Positions 16,517-25,978 are shown, counted from the first letter of the stretch. The stretch: DNA of 64,000 bases from Propionibacteriaceae bacterium (GCA_025965155.1 JAOPXN010000096.1:19138-83137); one strand, 5' to 3'. The notes: a model not told the origin generated them from the sequence alone. Program-made: numbers and translations.

Positions 16517-16581
16517 CCGCCGACTGGTCACCTCCGCCGCGACGCGCCTGCAAAGGCGCGGCGGAGGTGACCAGTCGGCGG
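16517..16581. repeat. Palindromic intergenic repeat, copy A (perfect)
   Basis: 25-bp perfect inverted repeat: arms 16517-16541 (begins CCGCCGACTGGTCACC) and 16557-16581, loop 15 nt. Lies between convergent bioY and mtr, so it can also act as a bidirectional terminator. Related copies at 26959, 45745, 58162 and, degenerate, 44820. Confidence 0.85.
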
Positions 16582-16594
16582 GTTTGTTTGGGGG

Positions 16595-17971
16595 TCAGTC
16601 CAGCGGGAGTGCCAGTAGTGCGTTCTCGACCAGCTCGGCCATCGCGGGGTGAATCCAGTACTGGCCGCGGGCCATCTCTTGGGCGGGCAGGCCGAAGCTC
16701 ATGGCCTGGATCAGTGGCTGGATCAGGGACGAGGCCTGCGGCCCGATGATGTGGGCGCCCAGCAGCTGGCCGGTGGCTGGGTCGGCGAGCAGCTTGGCGA
16801 AGTGCTCGGTGTCCTCCATCGCCCAGCCGTAGGCGATGGAGCCGTAGTTCTGCACGGCACTGACGTAGCGGACGCCGTCGTTCTTCGCCTGCTGCTCGGT
16901 CAGGCCGACGCTGGCGACCTGGGGCTCGGAGAAGACAGCATGCGGGATGAACCGGTGGTCGCTGGCCATCAGATCGTCGGGATGGAGCAGGTTGTGCTGC
17001 ACCACGCGCATCTCATGGTTGGCCACGTGCTTGAGCTGGTGCGGCGAGCTGACGTCACCGAGAGCGAAGATGCCGGCTGCCGTTGTCCGCTGATACTCAT
17101 CGACCAGCACATGGCCCCGCTCGTCGACAGCCACTCCGGTGGCATCGAGATTCAGCGTGTCGCTGTTGGAGACCCGTCCCACCGCCACCAGCAGCACATC
17201 GGCGGCGAGAGTCTCGGTCTCCCCGTCCTCGTTGCTGACTGTGACGGCGACTCCGTCGACGTCGCGCCGCTCTATCCGAGATACGGCGCGGTTCAGCCGC
17301 AGGTCCACCCGCTTGCTCATCAGCTCGGTGAACCGCGCCGACACGTCCTGGTCCTCCTGCCTGAGTAGCGCGTCGGAGCGGTTGATGATCGTCACCTGCA
17401 CCCCGTACGAGGAGAAGATGTGTGCGAACTCGGCGGCGACGAATCCGCCACCGAGGATGATCATCGAGTCGGGCAGCTGGTCGAGGCGCATCACCGTGTC
17501 GGAGGTGTGCACCGTCACCGTGTCGAGGCCCGGGATCTGCGGCAGCACCGGCCGGCTACCCGCCGCGATCACGAACCGGTCGGCGGTGATGATCTCACCG
17601 GTGCCGGTGTCGAGGGTCTTCGGACCGATGAAGTGCGCCCGTTCGCGGTACAAGGTGATGTTCGGACCCTCCTGCCGCCACGTCTCACCGCCGGCGGAGA
17701 TGGGGTCGATCCGGCCGAAGATGCGGTCCCGGATCTCGGCCCAGCGGACCTTGTTGAAGCTCAGCTCCACTCCGAGCGGGTCGGCCAGGGCGGGGCTGTG
17801 GGCGAGATCGGCCGGGTACACGAACATCTTGGTCGGGATGCAGCCCACATTGAGGCAGGTGCCGCCGTAGATGCCTTTCTCGACAATGGCGATGTCGAGG
17901 TCGGCGAAACGCTCGTCGGGGATGGAGTTACCCGAGCCGCTGCCGATGATGCACAGATCGAAGTGACGCAT
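16595..17971 (-). CDS. mtr: Mycothione reductase
   Basis: FAD flavoprotein that uses NADPH to reduce mycothiol disulfide. 458 residues, the usual length. FAD site IIGSGSGNS at the N-terminus, redox-active disulfide C39-C44 in [17 protein letters not shown](P) site [12 protein letters not shown], and the dimerisation-domain His-Glu pair in [13 protein letters not shown] that completes the partner's active site. Start ATG 17971 matches known mycothione reductases; a TTG nine codons upstream is open but unlikely. Single gene; the VOC gene upstream has its own promoter. Confidence 0.93.
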   Translation of the reverse strand: MRHFDLCIIGSGSGNSIPDERFADLDIAIVEKGIYGGTCLNVGCIPTKMFVYPADLAHSPALADPLGVELSFNKVRWAEIRDRIFGRIDPISAGGETWRQEGPNITLYRERAHFIGPKTLDTGTGEIITADRFVIAAGSRPVLPQIPGLDTVTVHTSDTVMRLDQLPDSMIILGGGFVAAEFAHIFSSYGVQVTIINRSDALLRQEDQDVSARFTELMSKRVDLRLNRAVSRIERRDVDGVAVTVSNEDGETETLAADVLLVAVGRVSNSDTLNLDATGVAVDERGHVLVDEYQRTTAAGIFALGDVSSPHQLKHVANHEMRVVQHNLLHPDDLMASDHRFIPHAVFSEPQVASVGLTEQQAKNDGVRYVSAVQNYGSIAYGWAMEDTEHFAKLLADPATGQLLGAHIIGPQASSLIQPLIQAMSFGLPAQEMARGQYWIHPAMAELVENALLALPLD

Positions 17972-18072
17972 ATGGGCAATCGTGCCAGGAATGCTCAACC
18001 GCCACCTAGCCGACCACGGTGACCCTTGCCGGGGGTGCAGGCACTGAGGTGGCGGCAGCGCTGCCGGTTCAG

Positions 18073-18591
18073 TCAGACGACGGTGATGCCCAGCGGCACG
18101 CTGATACCGAGCCCGCTGCGGGTGTCACGACCGTACTGTGCGATCTCCTTGTCCAGGTCCAGCTTTGCCACCCCCACCGTGATGTCGTCGGTCAGCAGGT
18201 GGGCGGGAATCAGCCAGACGATCTCGAACTCGAGCCCGTCCGGGTCCTTGCCGTAGAGCGACTTGGTGGTGCCATGGTCGGAGGAGCCCACCAGCGCGCC
18301 GGCCGCGAGCAGGTCGTTCCTTACCGTCTCCAGGTCGCCGAGAGTGCTTACCTCCCAGGCGAGGTGGTAGAGCCCGACGGCGCCCCGACCGGCCATGCTG
18401 TCGGCGGCGTCGGCGCCGATGGCGAACAGCGCGAGATCGTGGTCGTTGGCCGAGTCCGGAGCACGGAGGAAGGCCGCGCGGTCGGCCATCGAGCCGACCA
18501 CCGTGAACTTGAGGACCTCAGTGTAGAAGCTGACCGACACCGGCACGTCGCGGACGTAGAGCACCGCATGGTTGAGACGGTGGATGGGCAT
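18073..18591 (-). CDS. VOC family protein (glyoxalase/dioxygenase-like)
   Basis: 172 residues, two beta-alpha-beta-beta-beta modules. Metal-ligand positions look intact: His in [14 protein letters not shown] start ([13 protein letters not shown]), His in GLYHLAWEV and Glu in [11 protein letters not shown]. This pattern occurs in catechol 2,3-dioxygenase-like enzymes. The substrate cannot be told. AAGGAAGG precedes ATG 18591. A clear promoter with a palindromic operator touching the -10 suggests inducible control by a MarR-type repressor, such as in response to quinones or aromatic compounds (inference). Confidence 0.85.
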   Translation of the reverse strand: MPIHRLNHAVLYVRDVPVSVSFYTEVLKFTVVGSMADRAAFLRAPDSANDHDLALFAIGADAADSMAGRGAVGLYHLAWEVSTLGDLETVRNDLLAAGALVGSSDHGTTKSLYGKDPDGLEFEIVWLIPAHLLTDDITVGVAKLDLDKEIAQYGRDTRSGLGISVPLGITVV

Positions 18592-18603
18592 CCGACCACC
18601 TTC

Positions 18604-18625
18604 CTTACTTGAAGATTCAAGCAAG
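18604..18625. promoter_or_regulatory. Palindromic operator in VOC gene promoter
   Basis: CTT-a-CTTGAA-ga-TTCAAG-c-AAG: near-perfect 22-nt inverted repeat overlapping the -10 box and the likely transcription start. Size and TTGAA half-sites resemble MarR-family operators. No regulator gene is adjacent. Confidence 0.65.
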
Positions 18626-18652
18626 GTTACGCCGAAGAAGCTCCGTATGCAA
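18624..18652 (-). promoter_or_regulatory. Promoter of the VOC gene
   Basis: -35 TTGCAT (18647-18652) and -10 TAACCT (18624-18629) with a 17-nt spacer on the minus strand. Confidence 0.6.
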
Positions 18653-18782
18653 GAGATTGACACCTCCGCCATTAACCCGTTATTTCCTATAGTGAGACAG
18701 GGGATTGTCCGCGGTGCGCACCCGAACTACGGTGGGGGCACCTGACCGACACGGCCGTGCGCCGTCCACACCAGGAAGTGAC

Positions 18783-18869
18783 ATGGCCCGCACCTTCCAC
18801 TCTCGGATTCACGTCGATCTTCATCGGACGGCGAGCGCGACCTGTCTGCGAATGCCTCCGCTTCGCTGA
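18783..18869 (+). CDS. Sulfur-gene leader peptide (28 aa) upstream of cysteine dioxygenase
   Basis: ATG 18783 to TGA 18867-18869, 28 residues, core RIHVDLHRTASATCLR. This closely fits the actinobacterial leader peptides (HVDLxRxxSAxC) seen before sulfur-metabolism genes. AGGAAG precedes the ATG. A hairpin (18883-18898) lies between its stop and the ribosome site of the dioxygenase gene 61 bases downstream. It shares the VDLxR...C core with the peptide before sseA in this window. Function unproven; translation-coupled sensing of cysteine or another sulfur compound is inferred. Confidence 0.75.
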   Translation: MARTFHSRIHVDLHRTASATCLRMPPLR

Positions 18870-18882
18870 CCGTGCCGCCCCC

Positions 18883-18898
18883 GCCCGCACCTGCGGGC
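18883..18898 (+). promoter_or_regulatory. Hairpin between leader peptide and cysteine dioxygenase gene
   Basis: GCCCGCA / TGCGGGC, 7-bp stem separated by only 2 nt (so at most 6 bp plus a 4-nt loop), 14 bases after the leader-peptide stop. Comparable in place to the hairpin before sseA. Confidence 0.45.
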
Positions 18899-18929
18899 AT
18901 CACCAATCCGTCGAGAAACAGGAAGTCCC

Positions 18930-19412
18930 ATGTCCAGAAAACTTCGCGCCCAGATCAACCTTGTCCAGATCGCCACCCAGCTCGCCGCCCAGCAGGTTCT
19001 GTGGGAACCGCTGATCGCCTACGATCCCGTCTCCCGCTACTACGCACGGCTCGCCGCCGAACCGCAGTTCGAGGCTTGGCTGCTCACCTGGGTGCCCGGG
19101 CAGGGCACCGACTGGCACGACCACGGTGGTAGCGCGGGCGCGTTCATCACCCTGCGTGGCACGCTGACGGAGCAGCATGCCCGGGTCGACCGGGATGCGG
19201 CGCCGGTGATCGAACCGCAGGCCCGAGAGCTGGTCACCGGGTCGCTGCGCGCGTTCGGCACCAAGCATCTGCACAAGGTGACCAACAACGGGCTCGAGCC
19301 TGCAGTCAGCCTGCACGTCTACTCCCCCGCCCTGGTGGAGATGAACAGGTACGAGCCACGCGGGGCCCGCCTCGAGCGGGTCGAGTCCCAGCTGGTGGGG
19401 GTGAACTGGTGA
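18930..19412 (+). CDS. Cysteine dioxygenase family protein
   Basis: Cupin-fold non-heme iron enzyme, 160 residues, expected to oxidise cysteine to cysteine sulfinate (a related thiol such as 3-mercaptopropionate is possible). Iron ligands: H63 and H65 in TDWHDHGGSAGAF and a third His in GTKHLHKVTN (H113 or H115). The C-terminal SLHVYSPAL is typical of bacterial type I CDO. AGGAAG precedes the ATG. Its stop overlaps the start of the rhodanese gene (GTGA), so the pair is translated together, linking cysteine breakdown to sulfane sulfur handling. Confidence 0.88.
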   Translation: MSRKLRAQINLVQIATQLAAQQVLWEPLIAYDPVSRYYARLAAEPQFEAWLLTWVPGQGTDWHDHGGSAGAFITLRGTLTEQHARVDRDAAPVIEPQARELVTGSLRAFGTKHLHKVTNNGLEPAVSLHVYSPALVEMNRYEPRGARLERVESQLVGVNW

Positions 19413-19810
19413 CCGCCGCTGCGACAGCCGGGGCCCGGACGGGCCTACGTACGATCGACCAGGTGCTCGAGCAGGCCCGGAGTGGGCTGTCCCGGCTGAC
19501 TCCGGCGCAGGCCGCCGACGCCTGGCGAGCAGGTGCGGTGGTGGTGGACATCCGTCCCGCGGCCCAGCGAGCGGCCGAAGGCGAGCTTCCCGGGGCCCTG
19601 GTGGTGGAACGGAACGTGCTGGAGTGGCGGTTCGACCCGGCCAGCGATGCACGGCTGCCGATAGCCGGCTATGACCTGCAGGTGATCGTGCTGTGCCAGG
19701 AGGGCTACACGTCCTCGCTGGCGGCCGCTGCCCTGCAGGAGCTCGGGCTGGGGCGGGCCACCGACGTGATCGGCGGCTGGGCGGCCTGGCGGGAGCTACC
19801 GACCGCCTAG
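19409..19810 (+). CDS. Rhodanese-like domain protein
   Basis: 133 residues, a single rhodanese domain with active-site Cys about C96 in VLCQEGYTSSLAA. The six-residue CQEGYTS loop is common in rhodaneses fused or linked to cysteine dioxygenase. Start is GTG overlapping the dioxygenase stop by 4 nt. Likely passes sulfane sulfur from cysteine metabolism to an acceptor. Cytosolic: no signal peptide. Confidence 0.88.
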   Translation: MTAAATAGARTGLRTIDQVLEQARSGLSRLTPAQAADAWRAGAVVVDIRPAAQRAAEGELPGALVVERNVLEWRFDPASDARLPIAGYDLQVIVLCQEGYTSSLAAAALQELGLGRATDVIGGWAAWRELPTA

Positions 19811-19835
19811 CCGGCTGACGCACTGGCACGACCGG

Positions 19836-19877
19836 GTGACCGGAGTTCACCGCCGCGCGGCCGGCGGCGCCGGTCAC
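19836..19877. terminator. Bidirectional terminator between rhodanese and ccsB genes
   Basis: Outer stem GTGACCGG / CCGGTCAC (19836-19843, 19870-19877) with an inner stem CCGCCG / CGGCGG. It reaches into the ccsB stop codon. The two genes converge here. Confidence 0.55.
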
Positions 19878-20887
19878 ACCCCGGCGTAGGAGTGCAGCCC
19901 GGAGACCAGCAGGTTGATTCCGACGAAGTTGAACCAGAACGAGGCCAGCCCGATGATCGCGATCACCGCCGCCTTGGTTCCCTTCCAGCCCGCGGTGGAC
20001 CGTGCGTGCAGGTAGCAGGCGTAGATCACCCAGGTCACCAGCGCCCAGGTCTCCTTTGGGTCCCAGCCCCAGTAGCGGCCCCACGCGTACTCCGCCCAGA
20101 CGGCGCCCGCCGCCACCGTGAAGGTCCACAACGGGAACGCGAAGGCGTGGAACCGGTAGCTCAGCAGGTCGATGCGTTTGGCTGTCGGCAGCGAGGCGAG
20201 GTAGCCACGCACCGTCCCGCGGTCCTCGGCGCGCTTCTTCACCAGGTAGAGGATCGCGGCAAGTCCGCCGACGTTGAAGGCGGCGCCGGAGATCACCGCA
20301 GCGACGATGTGGATCACGAACCAGACCGAGTGCAGCGCGGGAACCAACGGGGCGACCGCGACGTAGAAGACGGTGACCGCCAGTCCGTTGCCCACTGCGG
20401 CCAGCAGGGTGACCGGCAGCCCGAGCCAGCGCATGCCTGACTTGAACAGCATCACCAGGTAGACGGCGACGACGAAGACCATCGCACTGGTGGTGAACTC
20501 GAACATGTTGCCCCACGGCGCCCGGCCGGCCGCGAGCCCGCGGGCCACCACCCCGGTCACGCTGAGGGCAAACCCGACCAAGGTCAGGGCGACGCCGATG
20601 CGTCCGAACATCTCCATTCGCTGACCCGGTGGCACACCGCCCGAACCGCCGTCGGCGGTGGTGGGTGCAGCGCCTTCGGCAACGCCGGCGCGCACACCGG
20701 CGGCGACGGGCGCCGACTGGCTAGCCGGTACCAGCTCACGGGCACTGTCCTGGGCCGTAACCGAAGCGCTGGGGTCGGCGACGTCCCGCCGCGCTGCCGC
20801 CCATTCGGCGGCGTGCGCGAACATGGCCAACATGTAGACCACCGCCGAGGCGACCAGCGCAAGGCTGGAGTAGTACTCGTAGTTCAT
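19874..20887 (-). CDS. ccsB: Cytochrome c biogenesis protein CcsB (CcsA/ResC family)
   Basis: Heme-handling membrane subunit of system II cytochrome c synthase; with ResB it exports heme and ligates it to apocytochrome CXXCH. 337 residues from ATG 20887 (AAAGGGA upstream); the stop of resB overlaps (ATGA). N-terminal helix, a variable linker, then the conserved helices. The WWD-type heme-binding segment reads WGRYWGWDPKETWALVTW, and flanking conserved His residues are in LHSVWFVIHIVAA and RFHAFAFPLWTF. Last gene of the heme/cytochrome run. Confidence 0.93.
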   Translation of the reverse strand: MNYEYYSSLALVASAVVYMLAMFAHAAEWAAARRDVADPSASVTAQDSARELVPASQSAPVAAGVRAGVAEGAAPTTADGGSGGVPPGQRMEMFGRIGVALTLVGFALSVTGVVARGLAAGRAPWGNMFEFTTSAMVFVVAVYLVMLFKSGMRWLGLPVTLLAAVGNGLAVTVFYVAVAPLVPALHSVWFVIHIVAAVISGAAFNVGGLAAILYLVKKRAEDRGTVRGYLASLPTAKRIDLLSYRFHAFAFPLWTFTVAAGAVWAEYAWGRYWGWDPKETWALVTWVIYACYLHARSTAGWKGTKAAVIAIIGLASFWFNFVGINLLVSGLHSYAGV

Positions 20888-22509
20888 CGGGTGCTCGATC
20901 CCTTTCCTGTGGTGTCGCCCGACCATCCGGCGGCCAGCTCTGCCACGTCCTCGTCCAGGCCAGCCCGGGCGTCGGCCCGGTCCAGGCCGGCGACTTCCAC
21001 CAGCGTAGGTCCATCCTGGCCCCGCCGCGCCCGCACCCACACCCGTCGGGGCCTGATGAACAGCGACAGGCACAGCCCGGCGACCGCGAACCCGATGGCG
21101 CCGAGCGATATCGCCACCCCGGGAGTGTCGCCGATCTGCAGCTTGACCCAACGGACCCAGCCGTCCATCTGGATGGTTCCCCTGCCGTCGGGCAAGGTGT
21201 ACGACGTGCCGGGCGTGAGCGCGATCCGCAGGGTGTCGCCTCTGCCGTCCTTCAGCTGGGTCAGGCCGTCAGTGTCCAGGGAGTACACGTTCTCCGGCAG
21301 ACCGGTCTCCTTCTTGGGCGGACCCGACCAGGCGTTCAGGAACAGGGCCGGGTTGGCGGCATCCGGGAACACCGACCGCGGGCCCTGATCGTCCAGGACC
21401 GCGGTGGGCAGGAACAAGCCCTCGAAGGCGAGCCGCTCCGGCCGGCCGTCGGGAACCTTGATGACGCCGGCCGAGGTGAAGTTGCCGTCCTGCGGCAGGA
21501 AGACCACCGGGCCGGAGAAGGCGATGTCTCCGGCGCCGTCCTTGACCGTCACCGTTGGCGCGTAGCCGTGGCCGATCAGGTGCACCGTGGTGCCGTCGAT
21601 GTTCAGCGGCTTGTTCACCTCGAGCTTCTGCTGCACCGGGGTGCCTCCCGGGGAGTCGGTGACAGCCACGTCCGCCTCGAACAACCGGGCGGCGCCTCGC
21701 TGCACATTCCCGGTCTCGAACTTCGCCCGGAAGCTGGAAACCGCGACGGTGAACGGCTGCAGGTCTGAGTCTTTGAACCAGGCGCCTGCGGAGAAGTCGT
21801 CGTACTGGATCAGGTTGTTGGAGAAACCCTGTCCGGTGATGACCACGCTGGTGCCACGGAAGCCGTACAGCCCGCCGACGGCGACACCCAGCAGCAGGAA
21901 CAGCAGGCTGACGTGGAACACCAGGTTGCCGGCCTCCCGCAGATAGCCGCGCTCGGCCGAGACGGCATCACCGTCGCGGATCACCCGGTAGCGCTGCTCC
22001 TTCAGCCGGGCGGCGGCCTGCGCCAGGATCTGCTCGGCGTTCCCGCCGGGCACCTCGGCGACGGCGTACGCCGGCAGTCGGGACAGGTTCCTCGGGGTGC
22101 CCGGCGGCCGGCTCCGCAGCGCCTTGGCGTAGACCCGCACCCGGGGAATGATGCAGCCGACCAGCGAGACGAACAGCAGCAGGTAGATCGCCGAGAACCA
22201 CGGTGAGGTGTAGACGTTGAAGAGGCCGACCCTGTCGTAGATCGGTCCCAGCGTCGGATGCTCGGCGATGAAGTCGGAGACCCGAATCGGGGAGATCTTG
22301 CGCTGCGGCACCAGCGAGCCGGGGATGGCCGCGACGGCGAGCGCGAACAGCAGCACCAACGCTGTCCGCATCGAGGTCAGCTGGGTCCACAAGAACCGGA
22401 GCCCACCCCCCAGACCCAGTGCCGGCGGCCCCTTCGTCGGCTTCGGCGGCCGGCCATCGGGCAGCTGCGCCGGCGCCGGGTGGACACTTGAGATCTTGGT
22501 GTCGGCCAT
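20884..22509 (-). CDS. resB: Cytochrome c biogenesis protein ResB
   Basis: 541 residues. A cytosolic N-terminus, three helices in the first 200 residues (MRTALVLLFALAVAAIPGSL; IYLLLFVSLVGCIIPRV; HVSLLFLLLGVAVGGLYGF), a large extracytoplasmic domain (about 230-450) and a last helix (AISLGAIGFAVAGLCLSLFI). This is the standard ResB/Ccs1 layout. It partners CcsB in heme delivery and holds apocytochrome. One base after the ccdA stop, overlapping ccsB by four bases. Confidence 0.93.
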   Translation of the reverse strand: MADTKISSVHPAPAQLPDGRPPKPTKGPPALGLGGGLRFLWTQLTSMRTALVLLFALAVAAIPGSLVPQRKISPIRVSDFIAEHPTLGPIYDRVGLFNVYTSPWFSAIYLLLFVSLVGCIIPRVRVYAKALRSRPPGTPRNLSRLPAYAVAEVPGGNAEQILAQAAARLKEQRYRVIRDGDAVSAERGYLREAGNLVFHVSLLFLLLGVAVGGLYGFRGTSVVITGQGFSNNLIQYDDFSAGAWFKDSDLQPFTVAVSSFRAKFETGNVQRGAARLFEADVAVTDSPGGTPVQQKLEVNKPLNIDGTTVHLIGHGYAPTVTVKDGAGDIAFSGPVVFLPQDGNFTSAGVIKVPDGRPERLAFEGLFLPTAVLDDQGPRSVFPDAANPALFLNAWSGPPKKETGLPENVYSLDTDGLTQLKDGRGDTLRIALTPGTSYTLPDGRGTIQMDGWVRWVKLQIGDTPGVAISLGAIGFAVAGLCLSLFIRPRRVWVRARRGQDGPTLVEVAGLDRADARAGLDEDVAELAAGWSGDTTGKGSSTR

Positions 22510-22510
22510 C

Positions 22511-23290
22511 TCAGATCACCAGCTGGAACGAGGCGGCCCACTGCTGCAGTACACCGATCAACCGGTCCCAGATCCCGGTCACCAGCAGGAGCCCGACGAC
22601 CACCATCAACAGTCCACCCAACCGCATCAAGGCCCGCTGGCGCCGGCGCAGGAACGTCACCGCCTTGGCCATCCTGCTGAACGCCAGCCCGGCGATCACG
22701 AACGGGATGCCAAGGCCGAGGGCGTAGACGAAACCGAGCAGGCCGCCACGGACAGCGCTGCCCTCGTTGAACCCCAGGTTCACCACAACGGCCAGCGTCG
22801 GTGACACGCAGGGCACCCAGCCGAGGGCGAAGACCACGCCCAGCAGCGGTGCGGCGGCGACGCCAACGGCCGGAACCCGGCTCATCCGTCGCTCCCGCTG
22901 ACCGATCCGCAGCACTCCGGCGAACATCAGCCCCAGCACGATGATCAGCACCCCGAGCACCCGTGAGATGACGACCCGGTACTCCAGCAAGAGCTGACCC
23001 ACCGCTCCCGCGACCACCCCGGTAGCGACGAAGATCACCGCAAACCCGAGCACGAACAGCGACGAACCGGCAAGCATCCGCCCCTTCCGGGCGCTGCCCT
23101 CCACGACCTCGGCGGCACCCAGCCCGGTGGCGTAGGAGAGGTACCCAGGCAGCAGCGGCACCACGCACGGGGAGAAGAAGGAGACCAGACCCGCCAACAG
23201 CGCCACTGGAAGGGCCAGGGCCATCGATCCACCCACGGCGGACTGGGCCCAGCTGCCCAGGTCCAGCGGCAGAAGTTGGACCGGTATCAC
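22511..23290 (-). CDS. ccdA: Cytochrome c biogenesis protein CcdA
   Basis: Six-helix thiol-disulfide membrane transporter of the DsbD-core family; it carries reducing equivalents outward to ResA. 259 residues. Redox Cys pair in SFFSPCVVPLLPGY (helix 1) and GWVPCVSPTLA (helix 4). ATG 23290 overlaps the resA stop by four bases. Confidence 0.95.
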   Translation of the reverse strand: MIPVQLLPLDLGSWAQSAVGGSMALALPVALLAGLVSFFSPCVVPLLPGYLSYATGLGAAEVVEGSARKGRMLAGSSLFVLGFAVIFVATGVVAGAVGQLLLEYRVVISRVLGVLIIVLGLMFAGVLRIGQRERRMSRVPAVGVAAAPLLGVVFALGWVPCVSPTLAVVVNLGFNEGSAVRGGLLGFVYALGLGIPFVIAGLAFSRMAKAVTFLRRRQRALMRLGGLLMVVVGLLLVTGIWDRLIGVLQQWAASFQLVI

Positions 23291-23913
23291 TTGCCGGCCG
23301 CCACGTCGTTGATCAGGTCCACCAGCGTGATCTTGCTGATCGGGCCGACGATCCGTACGGCGATCCGGCCCTTGGCGTCAATGATCAGGGTCGACGGGAT
23401 CAAGGTGGGCGGCAGGTCGTGGGCGAAGTTGAGCAGCACGCCGCCGCTCGGGTCGTAGATGCTCGGATAGCGGATGCCGAAGGCCCGGACGAAGGCCTGG
23501 GCCGGCGCCGGGTCGGTGTCGCGGGTGTTCAGTCCGATGAACTGGGCCACTCGGGCGGTTTCCACACTGGCTGCCTGGAGGTCGGGCGCCTCATGCCGGC
23601 AGGGGCTGCACCATGATCCCCAGACATTCATCACCACGACCTTGCCGTCGTACTGGCCGGTGGAGATCTTGGTGGACTTGCCGAGCTCTACGCCGGTCGC
23701 CTCAGGTGCCATCTTCCGCTCGTCCGGCGGTACCCGGGTCAGCGACTTGCTGCCGCCGACGTACCCGTTCGGGCCGCCGGCACGCTGCTGCTCGTCGGCG
23801 CCGGTGGCGGAGCAGGCGCCAGCCAGCAGCAGCACCGCGACAGCCAGCCCGGCCCACAGCCGGCCCAGCAGCGATCGATGCAGCGCCGATCCATGCGGTA
23901 CCACGTCAGGCAC
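23287..23913 (-). CDS. resA: Thioredoxin-like lipoprotein (ResA/TlpA type)
   Basis: Extracytoplasmic thiol reductase that keeps the apocytochrome c heme-binding Cys pair reduced. About 208 residues: signal helix LWAGLAVAVLLLAG followed by lipobox Cys (AGAC), a linker, then a thioredoxin fold with CXXC in WGSWCSPCRHEAPDL and cis-Pro in PPTLIPSTLIID. Start uncertain: GTG 23913, overlapping the stop of the upstream gene, is chosen; GTG 23940 is also open. Receives electrons from CcdA encoded next. Confidence 0.88.
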   Translation of the reverse strand: MPDVVPHGSALHRSLLGRLWAGLAVAVLLLAGACSATGADEQQRAGGPNGYVGGSKSLTRVPPDERKMAPEATGVELGKSTKISTGQYDGKVVVMNVWGSWCSPCRHEAPDLQAASVETARVAQFIGLNTRDTDPAPAQAFVRAFGIRYPSIYDPSGGVLLNFAHDLPPTLIPSTLIIDAKGRIAVRIVGPISKITLVDLINDVAAGK

Positions 23914-24559
23914 CTGCGGCAGGCTTGGTGCTGACGGCACGGGGAAGCAGGTCGGCGGCGGGCTCGATGTAGTTGACGGAGGTGACTCGCCCGTCGATGA
24001 GGGTCAAGGAGGTGAGGCTGGCCAGCGTGCACTCGCGGCGGCGCGGGTCATGGAACAGCCGCCGGCCTTCCACGTCGCATCGAGCCATCCAGATCGGGAG
24101 CTGGTGGGAGACGATCAGCGCCTCATGCCCGGCCGCTTCGGCGGCGGCGTCCTTGATCGCCAACCGCATCCGAGCCACGATCTCGCGGTACGGCTCGCCC
24201 CAGGAGGGCCGGGTCGGGTTGGTGAAGTAGCGCCAGTTGGCCGGGTTGCGGAAGGCCGACATCCCCACCGACACCACTTGACCTTCGAGGAAGTTGTCGG
24301 CCTCAATCACCCGGCCGTCGGTGGTCACCGGCAGCCCGTGGATCTCGGCGTGGGGTGCCATGGTCTCCTGGGCGCGCTCCAGCGGCGAGCAACGCAGATG
24401 CACCAGGTCGGCGTTCTTCAGGTGGTCAGCCACCCGTAGGGCCATCGCCTGGCCGCGCTCGGACAGGTGGTACTCCGGCAGCCGCCCGTACAGGACGCCA
24501 CCAGGGTTCTCCACCTCCCCGTGGCGGAGCAGGTGAACGATGGTCCGGGTCTGGCTCAT
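23906..24559 (-). CDS. Histidine phosphatase (phosphoglycerate mutase-like)
   Basis: 217 residues. The catalytic phospho-His motif is [10 protein letters not shown] at the N-terminus, and the second His is in [10 protein letters not shown] near 147. Such proteins are often named phosphoglycerate mutase, but most are phosphatases of unknown substrate. A member at this exact place between hemL and the ResA-like gene is conserved in mycobacteria, so a link to heme or cytochrome biogenesis is plausible but unproven. Overlaps hemL by four bases (ATGA). Confidence 0.88.
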   Translation of the reverse strand: MSQTRTIVHLLRHGEVENPGGVLYGRLPEYHLSERGQAMALRVADHLKNADLVHLRCSPLERAQETMAPHAEIHGLPVTTDGRVIEADNFLEGQVVSVGMSAFRNPANWRYFTNPTRPSWGEPYREIVARMRLAIKDAAAEAAGHEALIVSHQLPIWMARCDVEGRRLFHDPRRRECTLASLTSLTLIDGRVTSVNYIEPAADLLPRAVSTKPAAGA

Positions 24560-25926
24560 GCCTGTGTCCTTTGTGGTGTGCGGGTCCTCTCCGGTGCGGG
24601 TCGCACCGCAACGGCCGCGGCCGCCTTCGCCGCCGCCGGCAAAGCATCAATGACTCGACCCATGGCCACCTCATCATGCGCCGCCGACAAGAACCATCCC
24701 TCGAACGCACTCGGCGGCAGGTAGACCCCGGCGTCCAGCATGGCGTGGAAGAAGGCGGCGTACCGTGCCGTCGACTGCGTTCCCGCAGTGGAGTAGTCGG
24801 GGACGGCAGTCACACCCTCGGGTACGAAGAAGACGCTGAACAAGTTCCCGGCGCGCTGCACGACGTGCGGCACACCCTCCGCGGCCAGCGCGGCGGAGGC
24901 GGCGGTACGCAGCTGCTCAGACACCCGGTCGACGTGGGCATAGACCTCGTCGTCGGCCAGCCGCAACGTGGTCAGGCCGGCGCTGGTGGCCACCGGGTTG
25001 CCGCTCAGCGTGCCGGCCTGGTAGACACCGCCGACCGGCGACAGGTGCTGCATCAGCTCTGCCGGCCCGCCGAACGCCGCAGCCGGAAAGCCGCCACCCA
25101 TCACCTTCCCGAAGGTCATCAGGTCGGGCTGCACCCCGTCCAGGCCGTACTGGCCGGACCGGCTGACCCGGAACCCGGTCATCACCTCGTCGGAGATCAG
25201 CAGCGCCCCGTGCTGGTGCGCGATCTCGGCCAGGAACGTGTTGAAGTCGACGCCGTCCTCGACCCCGGGTGGGATGACGCCCATGTTGCCGGGTGCGGCC
25301 TCGGTGATCACCGCGGCGATCTGAGCACCGAAACCGGCGAAGGCGTCCCGGACGGCCTGACGGTCGTTGTACTCCACGACGATGGTGTCGCCGGTGGTGG
25401 CCTGCGTCACCCCCGGGGTGCCCGGAACCGCACCGCCGGAGAACGTCGCGACTCCGGATCCGGCCGAGGCAAGCAGGGCGTCGACGTGGCCGTGGTAGCA
25501 GCCGGCGAACTTGATGATCTTGTCCCGGCCGGTGACGCCGCGCGCCAGCCGGAGCACTGACATGGTGGCCTCGGTGCCGCTGTTGACCAGCCGTACCTGC
25601 TCGATCGGAGTCCGGTCGATGATCGCTTCAGCGAGCTCAACCTCCGCCAATGTCGGCGCCCCGAAAGAGGTGCCGTGCGCCGCGGCAGCGCCGACTGCCG
25701 CCAGCACCTCGGGGTGGGCGTGCCCGAGCAGCATCGGACCCCAGGAGCAGACCAGGTCCACCAGCTCGTTGCCGTCGATGTCGTACAGGTACGGACCCTT
25801 GGCGGCCGCGATGAACCGCGGCGTGCCGCCGACGGCGTTGAAGGCGCGGACCGGCGAGTTCACCCCACCGGGTGTCACGCTCCGGGCTCGGGCGAACGCC
25901 TCGACCGAGCTGGCATCCGTACTCAT
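24556..25926 (-). CDS. hemL: Glutamate-1-semialdehyde 2,1-aminomutase
   Basis: PLP enzyme that makes 5-aminolevulinate from glutamate-1-semialdehyde, second step of the C5 heme pathway started by HemA. 456 residues; PLP Lys about K274 in [16 protein letters not shown] phosphate region [15 protein letters not shown] and [15 protein letters not shown] precedes ATG 25926. 52 bases after hemB. Confidence 0.96.
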   Translation of the reverse strand: MSTDASSVEAFARARSVTPGGVNSPVRAFNAVGGTPRFIAAAKGPYLYDIDGNELVDLVCSWGPMLLGHAHPEVLAAVGAAAAHGTSFGAPTLAEVELAEAIIDRTPIEQVRLVNSGTEATMSVLRLARGVTGRDKIIKFAGCYHGHVDALLASAGSGVATFSGGAVPGTPGVTQATTGDTIVVEYNDRQAVRDAFAGFGAQIAAVITEAAPGNMGVIPPGVEDGVDFNTFLAEIAHQHGALLISDEVMTGFRVSRSGQYGLDGVQPDLMTFGKVMGGGFPAAAFGGPAELMQHLSPVGGVYQAGTLSGNPVATSAGLTTLRLADDEVYAHVDRVSEQLRTAASAALAAEGVPHVVQRAGNLFSVFFVPEGVTAVPDYSTAGTQSTARYAAFFHAMLDAGVYLPPSAFEGWFLSAAHDEVAMGRVIDALPAAAKAAAAVAVRPAPERTRTPQRTQA

Positions 25927-25978
25927 GGTGTCACTCCTCTTGCTGGCTTCGACTGCGCTGGGACCCGTCGCGGCGGCG

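Noticed and set aside
18686..18696. CTCACTATAGG on the minus strand, identical to part of the phage T7 promoter
   Set aside because: Only the 3' half matches, no phage genes are present, and 11-nt matches arise by chance.
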